Shown here: piece after piece, positions 45,081 to 56,089 of the stretch
Layout of the letters: every line of letters starts with the position of its first letter
Position numbering within the stretch: position 1 is the first letter of the stretch
NCBI RefSeq assembly: GCF_028858725.1
Contig: NC_084775.1
Span: forward strand, 15,025,597 to 15,089,596
Length of the DNA: 64,000 nt
DNA from: Colius striatus
Lineage: Eukaryota > Chordata > Aves > Coliiformes > Coliidae
Direction: 5' to 3'
Notes under the pieces: model-generated
What the model saw: only the letters and a program-made list of their open reading frames with translations
The model's database searches: none
Told to the model about the DNA's origin: nothing
Translations under genes and position numbers: made by a program

Positions 45081-47684
45081 TTCTGTGGCTCTGCCCTGGC
45101 AGGAGAGGAGCACCAGTGGCTGCTGAAGCTGCCTGTGGGAGGGATGGCTGCGTCACCCCTTCTTGATTTACTACAGCCCCTGTCCTGCTGCACTGCAGAG
45201 ATGGAGATGTTGGGTCCTTCCATCTTCAGGGCTTTGCAGGATTCCACACACAGCCTTTGTGGGCCTTAAAAATCCTTTGGAGGGAGGAAGCTTCAGTGAA
45301 TTCTAAATGAGCTCTGGAAGCTGTGCATTAAAACCTAACAAGCCAGAATATCAATGATGCTGATGTAAATGAGGAGGAGCTGCAGGCAGGGAAGTGCTGG
45401 CTTTGGGCTGAAGCTGGTGGTGAGAGATCAGGACCTCACTGAGTGATGAGGGCAGAATTAAACCCACTTTGTTCTTTAGTCGTGGCTGCACTGAGGAGTT
45501 GAACCCCAGGGCAAAGAGAGTGAGGAACTGGCACTTCAGAGGAGACTGAACTTGGGTAGCTGGAGATGTGAGAGATGTGTGTTCTGCTGGGCCAGGGAAG
45601 CTGAGGATGTCACAGATGGAGCATTGTCCTGCTCTGGGACACAGGCAGAGCTGTTGTCTGCTCAGACTTTCACCCCTCAGTCCTTGCTGGCACCTCGCTG
45701 CTCTTTAAGCTTGTCTTTGGACACCTTGGTCTGTGGCAGTCCCTTGGAGTGGAGCTGGCTGGGTCTCCATCCTGCAGGCTGATGCACCAAAATCCTGCAG
45801 AAAAAAAAGTCTTGGGAGGAGGGGAGAAGGTCTAAAAAACCAGTGTTGATGGTAGAGAGGAAACCTCCACAGGGAGGAGACTAAACCTGCTTCCTTCCCT
45901 CTCAGAGCATGCAAGAACCCTGCTGGGGTTGGCAATGCTCTTGGGTAAGGATGGCCAAAACGTGCTGCTGACGGGCTGAGCTCCAGGGTGGTTGTGCTGG
46001 CACTGAAAAGCGTTGCTGGGTGTCCCTGGGGTGCTCCTGGGACAGTGGGATGGGGGCTGAGCCAGCACTGCTCGCCGTGGCCTCGCTGGGAGCAAACAGC
46101 CTCCAGCCTCAGCTTGGTTCCTGCAAGCCAAAGCATGCAGGGATGAGCTGATGCCTGAAACATGGACCAAGAGTGTCTGTCTGGGATCCCTGTGGTCTGG
46201 CAGGGCTGGGGCTGCTTAACTCAACCATCAGTGTCTGCAGCCCTGGTGGGGCAGCACTATGGGGATGACCCCTGGGATGTTTAACCCTCCCCAGTTAGAC
46301 ATCTCCCCTGAGCTTGTTGTCCTGCCAAACACAGGCTCAGGTGACTGCTCTGCCACCTTGTCCCCATCCTCCAGCACGGTGTGGACCTGTAGAGTCACTT
46401 GATAAGGCACCAAAGGATTCAAAGGTAATGAAATTCACCCAGGTTGGTGTGTTTAAACAGCAAGGCAGAGGAAAAACTTGTCTGCTGGGGAGCTGTTGGA
46501 GCAGATGCTCAGTCTTTATTAAACACTAGAGAATCTATCCAGGAGGCCCCAGCAATGGCCTGTGAGGGCTGAAATCTGCAGTGCCACATGCTCCCTCACA
46601 TTACAAGGGCTGTGGGGGGTGTCCAGCCTATGGGGGAAGCTCTTCTGGAGCTGTTGCTTGGGCTCTGCACAGGCAAATCCAGCTGGGACAGAGGGAGGGA
46701 AAGCAAAAATGTGGTATTGAATCTATTTTGAGGGGGAAACTGAAGCCAAGTGATGCTGGAAAGAGGAATGAATCAGGGCAGAAGTGGGGAGTGGGTGGGA
46801 GAGGGATGGCACCCAGCTCAGTCGCTGTAAAATCGCTGCTTCCAAAACATCCCCAACTTTTGTGTTGCTTCATTCAGTGTCGGACTCTGCAGCAGATAAA
46901 TCCAGGGCAGGTTTGTAAATGCTGCATTGCTGGCAGCCAAAACACAAACACAACCTGAATGGCTGCCAAACAGGGAAAAAGAGGGGGGAAAAAAAACCCA
47001 ACAAAGCTCTGTGTCAGGGTTTACAGCCCTGGAAAAGGCTCCAGCAGCTGGGACAGGCTGGGAAAGGGCTTTGCTCCGGGGGCAGATGTTGGGAGAGCAG
47101 CAAGAGGAGCTGATTTCAGGCTACCCCCAGTACCAGGGCAAGCCTTGGAAAGGGATTTGGCTTTAGGATGCTGCAGGCTCAGAGAAAGGCACAAGTGGGA
47201 AGGTGGATGGGTGCAAGAAGGTGTAAAGGTGTGTTTGTGCCGTTGGGTTTGGTGGTTCCCGTCCCAGCTGGAGCATCAGCTGCTGCTCCCAAACAACCCC
47301 AAACACTCCCAGAGCCCCTTTTGCCTCGCAGCTGGGGCTGCTTGTGCTGCCTGTGCTTGAGCTGCCTGGTGTTTCCCATGGCAGGACCTTGGCTTTCAGC
47401 TGTTTGCCACTGTTTTTCACCAAAAGCATTGAGGCTGCAATGGCTGAGCTCTGTCCAAGAATGAGAAGAGGCAGCTGAGCTCTCACCTTGCCGGCTGCTG
47501 CCATCAGGCAGGAGGTGTCTGTGCCAGCTCTGCCTGTCCTTCCCCTTCCACAGAGACAGGAGGGCAACTTGTGTCTCACTGATGGCACATGGTGAGAAGT
47601 GTCTCTGCTTGTCTGTGCAAGCCCCCCTGCTCAGAGCCACGGCAGCACAGAGCTGCTGCAGCAAAGCTGCCCACAGACAGGCAC
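45081..47684. other. Intergenic stretch, no gene seen
   Basis: About 2.6 kb, with no recognisable repeat or exon. Open frames are short and lack recognisable domains. Confidence 0.6.
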
Positions 47685-48030
47685 CGTTTCCTTCTCCTTC
47701 CTTTCCTCCTTCTTTTTCCCCTCTTCTTACCATTTCTTTCCTTCTTCTTTCCTCCTTCTTTCCCTTTTTCCTTCTTTTTCCTGTTTTCCTTAGTCTTTCC
47801 CTCTTCTTTCCCTCTTCTTTCCTCTTCTTTCCTCCTTCTTTCCCTCTTCTTTCCCTCTTCTTTCTTCATCCTTTCCCTCTTCTTTCCCTCTTCTTTCCTC
47901 ATTGTTTCCTCATTCTTTCCCTCTTCTTTTTTTCCTCTTTACTCCTCTTTTCCTCCTCCTCTTTTCCTCCTCCTTTTTTCCTCCTTCCCTCTATTGTTTT
48001 CTGTACTTCCTTCCACTTTTCCCCCAGCAG
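47685..48030 (+). repeat. Polypyrimidine tract (TTCTTTCC-type), about 340 nt
   Basis: The plus strand is almost wholly C and T from about 47685 to 48024, built of variants of cctcttctttcc. Such homopurine-homopyrimidine tracts with mirror symmetry can form triplex (H-DNA). It ends in cccccagcag and is followed directly by GTAAGT, discussed as a splice signal below. Confidence 0.93.
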
Positions 48031-48036
48031 GTAAGT
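48021..48036 (+). other. Back-to-back 3'/5' splice consensus (candidate recursive splice site)
   Basis: After the long pyrimidine tract the sequence reads cccccagcag|gtaagt, an ideal acceptor fused to an ideal donor at 48030/48031. This is the known form of a recursive (ratchet) splice site in long introns. It would need a plus-strand transcript spanning it, for which I have no direct evidence. Confidence 0.4.
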
Positions 48037-48858
48037 TTAATTCTCCTTGAGCAGCTGCTGTCTGGTTGGAGCAGGGACCAACCAGATGGATGTGGAGAGA
48101 GATTTAGGCCACCCATCAGGATGCACCATCCACTGCATGTCAAAGCTGTGGCTCAGGTGTCCCTGAGATGTCACTGGGACTCTGGGGCTGCAGCATGATC
48201 ACATTCCCAGCCACTGCTTTGGGCTCAAGGCAGATGGAGGAGGATGTGGAACTCCCATCGCTTCCTGAGCTGGGAAGAAGCCGCCAGTTCTTGCTCCAGT
48301 GATCAAAAGCAAGAGGTGGCTGCATCCAGCCATAACCAGGAATCCCACTTTTCCTCCTGCAAATGCTTTCAGATGGTGTGTGGGGACAGGCAGAGGAGAG
48401 GAGGAGGCTGCAAGGCAGCAGCAGCAGGGGCCAGGCAGCTGTGTGAATGGAGAGCTGAGGAAATCCTTTGGAGCTGAGTCCCTTCAATGGATGCAGGTGC
48501 ATCTGAGCAGTCTTGGAAATCAGGTCACTTCAGCCTGTTCCTGGAAGAGAAAAATAGTTGTAACAACTGTTTGTGAGTTTAGGAGCTGTGAGGGGTGTTG
48601 GGAGCAGTTAGAGGCAGCTCCCAGCTGGTGCTGCAGGCACAGACCAGCCCTGGCTCAGGAGGAAAGGATGAGGAGGGTAGGACAGATGATGGAGCATCTT
48701 GCCATGTGCACAATTGCTTCTGCTAATTTAGTGACAGGCCAGTCCTGCCTGTGACCCCTCCAGTGGCAACAGGAGAAGGAACCTTGGAAATCCATCCTGG
48801 CTGTGGTGATGCTGCTGGGGAGGGGTGGTGTGGGCACAGGCAATGGGGCTGGTAAGCC

Positions 48859-49350
48859 TGCTGCATCCCAGGTCAGCCCCACTGCTGCATCCCAGGTCAG
48901 CCCCACTGCTGCATCCCAGATCAGCCTCACTGCTGCATCCCAGATCAGCCCCACTACTGCATCCCAGATCAGCCTCACTGCTGCATCCCAGGTCAGCCCC
49001 ACTGCTGCATCCCAGATCAGCCCCACTACTGCATCCCAATCCAGCCCCACTGCTGCATCCCAGGTCAGCCCCACTGCTGCATCCCAGGTCAGCCTCACTG
49101 CTGCATCCCAGATCAGACTCACTGCTCCATCCCAGATCAGCCCCACAGCCGCATCCCAGATCAGCCCCACAGCTCCATCCAGGTCAGCCCCACAGCTCCA
49201 TCCCAGATGAGCCCCACTGCTGCCTCCCAATCCAGCCCCACTGCTGCATCCCAGATCAGCCCCACAGCTCCATCCCAAATCAACCCCACAGCTGCATCCC
49301 AGATCAGCACCCCATCACATCCCAATCCATCCCCACAGCTGCATCTCAGG
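48859..49350. repeat. Minisatellite, about 20 copies of a 24-bp unit
   Basis: The unit gcatcccagatcagccccac plus tgct repeats about 20 times, with cleaner copies at the left and more degraded ones (clusters of CACAGCTCCATCC) at the right. Because 24 is a multiple of 3, all frames stay open over long runs, giving Ser-Pro-Thr-Ala-Ala-type repeats. I treat these as non-coding. Confidence 0.94.
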
Positions 49351-49675
49351 CCACTTCCACTGCTTCACAGCAACATTTCTGACAAGTCTAAACCTCCCCC
49401 CAGTCTCTCTCCTTCACATGGCAATGGAGATGTTAAATCAGCACACGGTGTATTCACATGGGGCTGAGCAAGGGGACCTTTTCCAGCCAGCACAGCTTGT
49501 TTAACAAGCTCAGCAATCGATGCTGTCTGCGAGTCCCATCCAAGAGCAGCGTGAGCGAGACGCTGCTGCAAAGGGCTTTGGCTCTCCAGCTGCTCCCAGC
49601 ATGGAGTGATGTCAGGGCTGATCCCAGGGGCAAATCCCAGCCCAGATGGGCAGCCCCAGGGAAGGTGGAGGGGCT

Positions 49676-49776
49676 GTGATATGGTTTAGTTTAGTGATGG
49701 GCTTGGCAGTGTGAGGTGAGTGGTTGGACTCGATGATCTTAAAGGTCTTTTCCAGCCCTAATGATTTTGTGACTCA
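49676..49776 (+). mobile_element. CR1 LINE 3' end, short
   Basis: About 100 bp: tgatatggtttagtttagtg, agtggttggactcgatgatc, ttaaaggtcttttccagccc, taatgattttgtgactca. This is the 3' end of a CR1 subfamily different from the GC-rich one that dominates the window. Confidence 0.88.
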
Positions 49777-50575
49777 ATTGGGGTCTCCAGGGGGCAGCTC
49801 AGCCTTCCCTCACACCCCCCTCAAAGCCACCAGTGACCATCTCAGAGCAAGGGCTGCTTTAATTTCCCAGCAAAGCCTGGAGGGTATTGATTGCTGCTCA
49901 GGCCACTGCCTTGAGGGGAACAATTTGCTATGAGAAATGGAAGCAGCAGCAGCAGAGTTCCTCAAGCTGGGAGCTGGGGCTGCAAACAGGCAAGTTGCTT
50001 GGCTGAGAGCACAAGGCAAACTCCACAGCTGAAAACTGCCTGCCTGGGGCTCCCAGGACATGCAGGTGCTGTATTTACAGCTGCCCTCACTGCCAGTGTG
50101 CCCTGCTTTGGGAAGAAACCCAGCAGACATCCCTCATGCACAAGCCAGGCAGCAAACTGTGTTAAGCCTGCCCAGATGCTTCACTTGCCCAGGGAGGACA
50201 AGCAGCTCCTTGGCCATGGAACAAGCTGGTGCCTGGACAAATGTCCCAGCAGCTGGGAAGGGTTAAAGCTGGAGCATTGCTCACCAGCACGTGTGCAGGG
50301 AGGGAGAGGAGTGTGTTTGAGATGCACCAGGGTTAGTTGCTTCTGATCTTTAGTGCTGTGGAGTCCTACTGCTGCTGCTTAAAGGAAAACCAGCCCCTGA
50401 GAGCTTTGATATTCTTGAGTTCACAGGCACTCAGAAAGCAGTGGGCTGAGAAAGGCTCCCTGGTAGTTAATGTGTGCTCATGCTCAGTTCTGATCACCTG
50501 GCTCTAAGTAAGAGGCCTCTAGTGCAAGTCCCCAGGTCCAACCCCAGCAGCCTCTCAGGAGGGTACTTGGATGAT

Positions 50576-51121
50576 TCAAAGGGACTTTGCAAGACAGAGG
50601 TGGCAGCCAGACAGCACAGCAGCTCTGGGCTTCAGCATGTCTTGCCTTGGGAGATCACAGAATCTCAGAGTGGTGGGGTGGGCAGGGCCCTGCAGAGCTG
50701 CCCCAGCCCCAGCCCCTGCTCCAGCAGCTTCCCCTGGCTCAGGGGGCACAGGAACGTGTCCAGGTGGGGTTGGAAACCTCATGAGGAGCCTCCACACCCT
50801 CCCTGGGCAGCCTGGGCCAGGGCTCCCTCCCCTCAGCACCAAAGGACTTGCTCCCTGTGTTTAAGTGGAACTGTTTGTGTTCCAGCTCGTGCCTGTTACC
50901 CCTTGTCCTGTCCCTGGGCACCACAGAACACAGCCTGGCCCCATCCTCTCAGCACCTGCCCTCCAGGGACTGACCAGCACACATCAATGTGCCCCTTGAG
51001 AAGACCAAGCCACAGGGCAGGGACCTGTTGATCCCAACCCACTCTATCAACGACCCCATTCCCAGGCACACCTTGCCTCACAGCCCCCAAGCACTGAGAT
51101 GCTTCTTTTGGGGGTGCAGCT
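50576..51121 (-). repeat. Duplicated 550-bp segment, copy B
   Basis: It matches copy A at 41376-41925 from its first base (tcaaagggactttgc) to cttcttttgggggtgcagct. The offset is exactly 9,200 bp at the left end and 9,196 at the right end. Differences cluster in two patches inside the CR1 part (50687-50707 and 50779-50786) plus two single-base changes. Beyond 51121 and before 50576 the two loci are unrelated. Confidence 0.9.
50652..51065 (-). mobile_element. CR1 LINE 3' fragment (copy B)
   Basis: Same element as in copy A, minus strand, from gatcacagaatctcagagtg to the truncated 5' end. It has the cctcatgagg variant in place of cctcctgagcagg. Confidence 0.93.
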
Positions 51122-51440
51122 TTGCCTCCCCCAGCCCAGCCCAGAGGAGAGACCCCTCAGGCAGCCCGGGCTGTGCCGCCAGCCCCTGGCTCCCCTGCAG
51201 CCGGCTGCAGCCCACGGCCGTGGGGCATGCAAGTGGAGAGGCAGAGGGAGGCTCTATTTTCATACACCACTGTGGGTTGGTGACCTAGAAAAGCAGCTCA
51301 GAGAGCAGGAGTGTGAAGTGCAACCTCCCCCGCTGCCGCCGAGCACAGGGTGACCTATATAAAGCAGCGGGAGAGGTGCTGGGGGTGTGCAGGCTGTGGG
51401 GCTGCCCTGCCGCCCCTCCCGTGGGCTGGACACCCTCAGA
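51122..51440 (+). promoter_or_regulatory. Candidate TATA-type promoter
   Basis: A consensus TATA box, TATATAAAG, lies at 51356-51364 on the plus strand, in GC-rich sequence with several CG dinucleotides and upstream CACC-like and E-box-like motifs. A start would be expected near 51385-51390 (gtgctgggggtgtgcagg). No coding first exon with a convincing donor follows, and I know of no gene here in other vertebrates. It could be a chance match or a tissue-specific upstream promoter of the next gene. Confidence 0.3.
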
Positions 51441-51689
51441 GGGGATGAGACAGGGGGGAAGGAATAGAGCCCCTTGCCTGGGGAGGGTGAGGCAGAGCTG
51501 AGCATGCAGGGGGTGGGATGCAGACAGACCCCTGGGGTTGGGGGAGGTCAGTCCCGGCGCTGGAGGCTGACACCAGCAGCGCCAACCCGTGTTACCAACT
51601 CTTGGCAATGCCCATGCCCTGTGTTCATGGGTGGGAAGGGAGAAAAAGCTCCTTCAACCCCCTTTTTCTTACATGCACCCTGTCAGAAA

Positions 51690-52060
51690 ACATTTAAATA
51701 ATGTAAAGCTCCCAGGCACAGGCTCTTTGCAGCCTCTTAAAAGCAAATGAAGCCCAGTTCTTCCCAGGCAAAACCAGTAAAGCTGCCGAGGTGCTGGGTG
51801 TGCAGCTGAGTGCAAGACATGCCAGCTAATTAAATCAGCAGAGAAGTTCCTCTCATCCCATTAACAAAAGAAAGGCTGGAGATTAAATCTTTTTATGGCA
51901 CTTACTGAAAAATTAATGGAGGCAGCCTTTGAGGAAAGAAATTGTTCCCCTCACCTCGAGAGGATAAGAGTGCAGTTACACAGGACAGAGCCTTATCAGC
52001 CACACAGAATGGATGTAAAACCAGCACATGTCTTATTAAAAGAGTGTAATGAGCTGCCTA
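51690..52060. promoter_or_regulatory. AT-rich islet with homeodomain and GATA sites, candidate enhancer
   Basis: About 370 bp of AT-rich sequence in a GC-rich setting. It holds gctaattaaatcag, agattaaatc and aaattaatgg (TAAT cores), and GATA-type sites GATAAG at 51963-51968 and CTTATC at 51992-51997. There is no coding potential. The clustering suggests a conserved regulatory element; conservation cannot be tested here. Confidence 0.35.
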
Positions 52061-53665
52061 CATGATAGAGCTGGAGCTGCTGAGCTCAGGGCTGTGCATC
52101 ACTGCTGGGAGCACAGGCTGAGCCGCTGGGCTGGGCTGGGCTGGGGGTTTGGGTCCTTCCCCTGACACCGTGAGACCAGGGTGTTGGTAAAAGGGGTTGG
52201 AGACCCCGAGGGTTCCCCCAGGACTTGGTGTCTCCAGGGGGAGACAGTGAGGGGGATTCTCTCCAGCACCTGGGATAGGTGGGGTTTCCCTCAGTGCAGG
52301 TGCTTTCCTGCATCTCTGGCAGGGCCAGGATGGGGCTGGCACAGTGTGGAGAGGTGCAGGGGATGCTGAAGGATGTGCCAACACCTTCACAGAGCACTTT
52401 TCCTTCTCCATTTCTCCAGTCACTGCTTCTGCAGAGGAGAAAAATCCCTTGTTACCAGCTCTTGGAGTAGCTGGGTGTCTCAGTAGCTGGATGTCTCAGT
52501 GACACCCTGGCACCCAAACCAAGTGACAAAGGGGAAAACTTCCTTTCCCTTGTCTTTTCTGGCACTGTGGCTGAGGGGACTGATGGAGGATGTCTCGTCT
52601 GCCTCTTGCCTTGCTTGCTATTTTCTGAGGCAGCAGGAGAGTGCACTGGAGTGGGACAAGGTAAACTCTCTGGTCCTCAGATGTTGGGCACAACCACCCT
52701 GGTTTCAGCTGCCAAGGTCTGTGCTGCTGCTCACAGAGCTCAGGCTGGTGCCCATCACACCCTTCTCCATCCTCCTCTCCCTCTTTTCTCCTCCACCTCT
52801 TTCTCCAAAGCATCCTTATCCAGTGAGGAGCCACAGCTGGGCAGCTGCTTGTGGATTGCAGATGTTGGCTGGTGGATCCTTTCCCATCTCTCTTGCATGT
52901 GAAATAATCAAGTGAGCCCTGAAGCACTTGGGCTGAGGGCTGGTTGCAGTGGAGAGCACGTGCTGAGGTGGTCAGGGGTGAGCTGTGGTGCAGCTGGAAT
53001 GTGTTCCCTGCTGTCACACCCCAGGGAGCTCCCAGGGTATCTGTGGGGATCTGTGCCCAGGAGGGTTTGGAGGGGAGCAGCTTGGCTTTTAGTGATTTAC
53101 AGAAGGGGAAAATGCTCTCTTGGGCACCTGAGCTGCTGTCAGTCATTGACATTTAACTCCTGTACCACTGGAGCTGTGGCTGTGAGGGCAGGGCTGGGTC
53201 TGCCCCTGCTTTAAGTTCCCTGGTATCAGAGCTGGTGACAGCAGCTGCTGCTCAGCCATGAGCTTTCCTGTGCCCCAGCTCTGAGAGTTGATAGCTTTCC
53301 ACTGGAATGCATTTAACCCTAATTTAAATCACTGAAGGAAGATGTTCTATGAAGCTCATATTCCCTTTAGCATGGGACTACCTGAGCCTGCAGACACTGC
53401 AGGGACAGCCCTGGCCCTCTGCTGCCTCACTGCTCCCTGTCTGCTGTCCAGCACCTCAATTAGACACCACTAATTGGGCTATAAAAGAAGGGGAGCAGTT
53501 TTCCTCCCAGAGCAGTGCTGCAGTGGTGGCAACAGCTGAGTCAGCAGCGTGCCACGTGCTGACTTTGATGTTTCATTTGCTGCTGCAGCCGTGGTTTCAG
53601 TGCCCTGACATCAGACGGTGCCTGTGTGGTCACACTGCCCTGGGGAAAGCTCTCCAGCTCTGTCC
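52061..53665. other. Intergenic stretch, no gene seen
   Basis: About 1.6 kb, with a short GGGCT repeat near 52125-52145, a two-copy 17-bp repeat near 52466-52500 and an isolated TATAAAAG at 53480-53487. Nothing that supports a gene. Confidence 0.55.
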
Positions 53666-53669
53666 CCAG

Positions 53670-54092
53670 TTCCATCTGCAGCTCCATCCTCAGATCCATC
53701 TGCAGCTGCATCCCCAGCCCCATCCTCTGCCCCATGCCTGGCTCCATCCCCAGCCTCACCCTCTGCCCCATGCCTGGCTCCATCCCCAGCCCCATCTTCT
53801 GCCCCATGCCTGGCTCCATCCCCAGCCTCACCCTCTGCCCCATGCCTGGCTCCATCCCCAGCCCCATCCTCTGCCCCATGCCTGGCTCCATCCCCAGCCC
53901 CATCCTCTGCCCCATGCCTGGCTCCATCCCCAGCCTCACCCTCTGCCCCATGCCTGGCTCCATCCCCAGCCTCACCCTCTGCCCCATGCCTGGCTCCATC
54001 CCCAGCCTCACCCTCTGCCCCATGCCTGGCTCCATCCCCAGCCCCATCCTCTGCCCCATGCCTGGCTCCATCCCCAGCCCCATCCAAGGACA
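53670..54092. repeat. Minisatellite, ten copies of a 36-bp unit
   Basis: The unit catgcctggctccatcccca then gcctcaccctctgccc repeats ten times from about 53733, preceded by degraded half-units (cagctccatcct, cagatccatctg). Two versions alternate irregularly (cctcaccctctg versus ccccatcctctg), so higher-order structure is weak. As 36 is a multiple of 3, both strands stay open in several frames; the Pro-Met-Pro-Gly-Ser-Ile-Pro and Gly-Met-Glu-Pro-Gly-Met-Gly-Gln repeats are a result of that. Confidence 0.95.
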
Positions 54093-54977
54093 GGAGAAGG
54101 CTGGAGGTGATGCAGAGCCTGGCCCCACCACCTCTGGCTCTGATTCTGGTGCTGGTTTGATGCCTGGACCCATCTGTAGCCACAAACTTGGCTTTATTCC
54201 TCAATTATTCCCACTAAAATCAGTGGGGCTGCCACTGGAACTAAACCAGTGTGGTTTAACCACGCAGACCCTGGGTACCATGGGCCAGAGGCTCTCTGAG
54301 AGGACTGGTGAAGTTAAAATAAACCTGAGAAGGGAAAAAATACAAGTCCCAGTGGTGTGCTTTGATGTGCTGCAGGAGATGCCAGACTGACAAAAAGCAT
54401 TCATAATTCAACAAAGAGCAAACAGGCTCTTTTATTTTTAGCAGATGGGATAAAAGGGGGAGTGCAAGTGGCAGCTTTTCAGAACAGACAGTTGCAGGTG
54501 TTGCTTTTTTCCCCCCTCCTCCCTTTCTGGAAAGCCACTTTCAGATCTGATTTTCAAATTTCTGCACATGCTGCTGCTTTTTGTGAGTCTCCAAGGAAGG
54601 TGTCAAGACATGTCAGCTTAAAAGCACCCTGCTTGTCTCTCCAGCTGCTTTGCATAAGCCAGGCATTGCTTCACTAAATGGGAACACAGAGTTGAGGCTG
54701 GAGGAGCAGAAGATGTCCATCAAGCATCCAGGTGAATGCCAATCAACACTCAGCCTTCAGCACTGGAATGTTTCCCTTGCTGGAGGCAGGGATGAGCTCT
54801 GTCCTTCAAGGATTTCTGTCTCTTCAGGGATTTCTTTTTAACCCCCCTCCCCAAAGCAGCATTTTGGTGACAGGGTGGCTTGCAGCTGATTGCAAAGCTT
54901 TATATGAAGGTGATGAAACCCAGCTATAGGAATGAGACACTATCCTCTCTCCCTGACTCAGGCATCACTTCCCTTAC
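54093..54977. other. Intergenic stretch, no gene seen
   Basis: About 0.9 kb of unique DNA between the 36-bp minisatellite and a CR1 fragment, without recognisable exon or element. Confidence 0.55.
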
Positions 54978-55245
54978 AGCATCCCAGCGTGGTGGGGTGG
55001 GAAGGGCCCTGCAGAGCTGCCCCAGCCCCTGCTCAAGCAGGTTCCCCTGGCTCAGGGGGCACAGGAACGTGTCCAGGTGGGGTTGGGATCCTCCTGAGCA
55101 GGAGCCTCCACACCCTCCCTGTGCAGCCTGGGCTCTGGAAATAATTCCAGTGCATAATCCTTGGCTGTGGCTGAGTCTTGCTCAAGGCCTGTTGGTCCCA
55201 TCCTGCACACAGGGGCAGCCCAGAGCTGTCTCACCCTCTCAGCTT
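54978..55245 (-). mobile_element. CR1 LINE 3' fragment
   Basis: The plus-strand text begins at the element's 3' end (catcccagcgtggtggggtg), then ggaacgtgtccaggtggggt and cctgagcaggagcctccaca. Beyond about 55135 the match becomes weaker, to about 55245. Minus strand. Confidence 0.88.
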
Positions 55246-55949
55246 CATCCCACAGCATCCTTCTACCATGGCTTTTTACTAACTTTCCCTCCTCAGCTGC
55301 TCATGCCGATGTGTCAGCCCAGATCTGATCTCCATCCCATCCATCCACCTCACTTCATCTAGTGAGAGATGGTGCAGGAGCTGCTGGCACATCTTCTGGG
55401 AAGTCAAGAAAGCCTGAAGGTGCTGTGGCTCCTGGCTGGAATATCAAGAGTAGGGAAAATGGAGCTGCTGGAACTGATGAACTTGGCACAAAAGGATGTT
55501 GGTGAGCTGGGCTCCATCCCAGCCTGGCTCCAGCTCACTCCCAGCTGTGAGCTGAGTCCCACACCCTCCATGTGCTCTCTGCCAGAGGGGAAGGGAGGTG
55601 TGAGGTGTGGTTCCAGGAACGTGCTTTACATCACCTGCTCTCCCCGTTCCTCGCAGGCAGGATCGCTGCTGAGGTCACTGCAGGGCTCAGCTGGGGACAG
55701 CATGTTCCCGGGGGCAGGGGGAGCTCAGGCTGGGCTGTAGGGTTAATCTGGCTGTGGGATGCCCTGAGCTGCTTAAACCCAAGTCTAGGGGGCTGATGCC
55801 CCTGTGCAGAGGGGCAGGCAGCTCCCCCATTCCCAGCGGGGTGCTGCAGGCGGTGTGGGGGTGCAGACGGGTGCCCCATGGACAAGTGGGGAGAAGCTGG
55901 TGGAGGGGGGCTGGGGGCATTGCCCAAAGTCCAGCGTCCCCCCTGCTGA

Positions 55950-55974
55950 TGTGTGTGTGTGTGTGTGTGTGTGC
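55950..55974. repeat. TG microsatellite just upstream of the CpG island
   Basis: Twelve uninterrupted TG units. It lies about 120 bp upstream of the GC-rich region. Confidence 0.96.
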
Positions 55975-56089
55975 ATAAAACTGCTGTGTCCTCCGAGGAT
56001 GGGGAGAAGATGGGATGGAGGATGAGGATGGGAGAGGAATGGATAGGATGGAGGGAGGGGGGCAGGATGAGCAGAGAGGGATTGACTCT

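Noticed and set aside
53349..54390. Repetitive Pro-Met-Pro-Gly-Ser or collagen-like Met-Glu-Pro-Gly-Met frames on both strands
   Set aside because: All come from the 36-bp minisatellite, which preserves any frame; nothing outside the array continues a protein.
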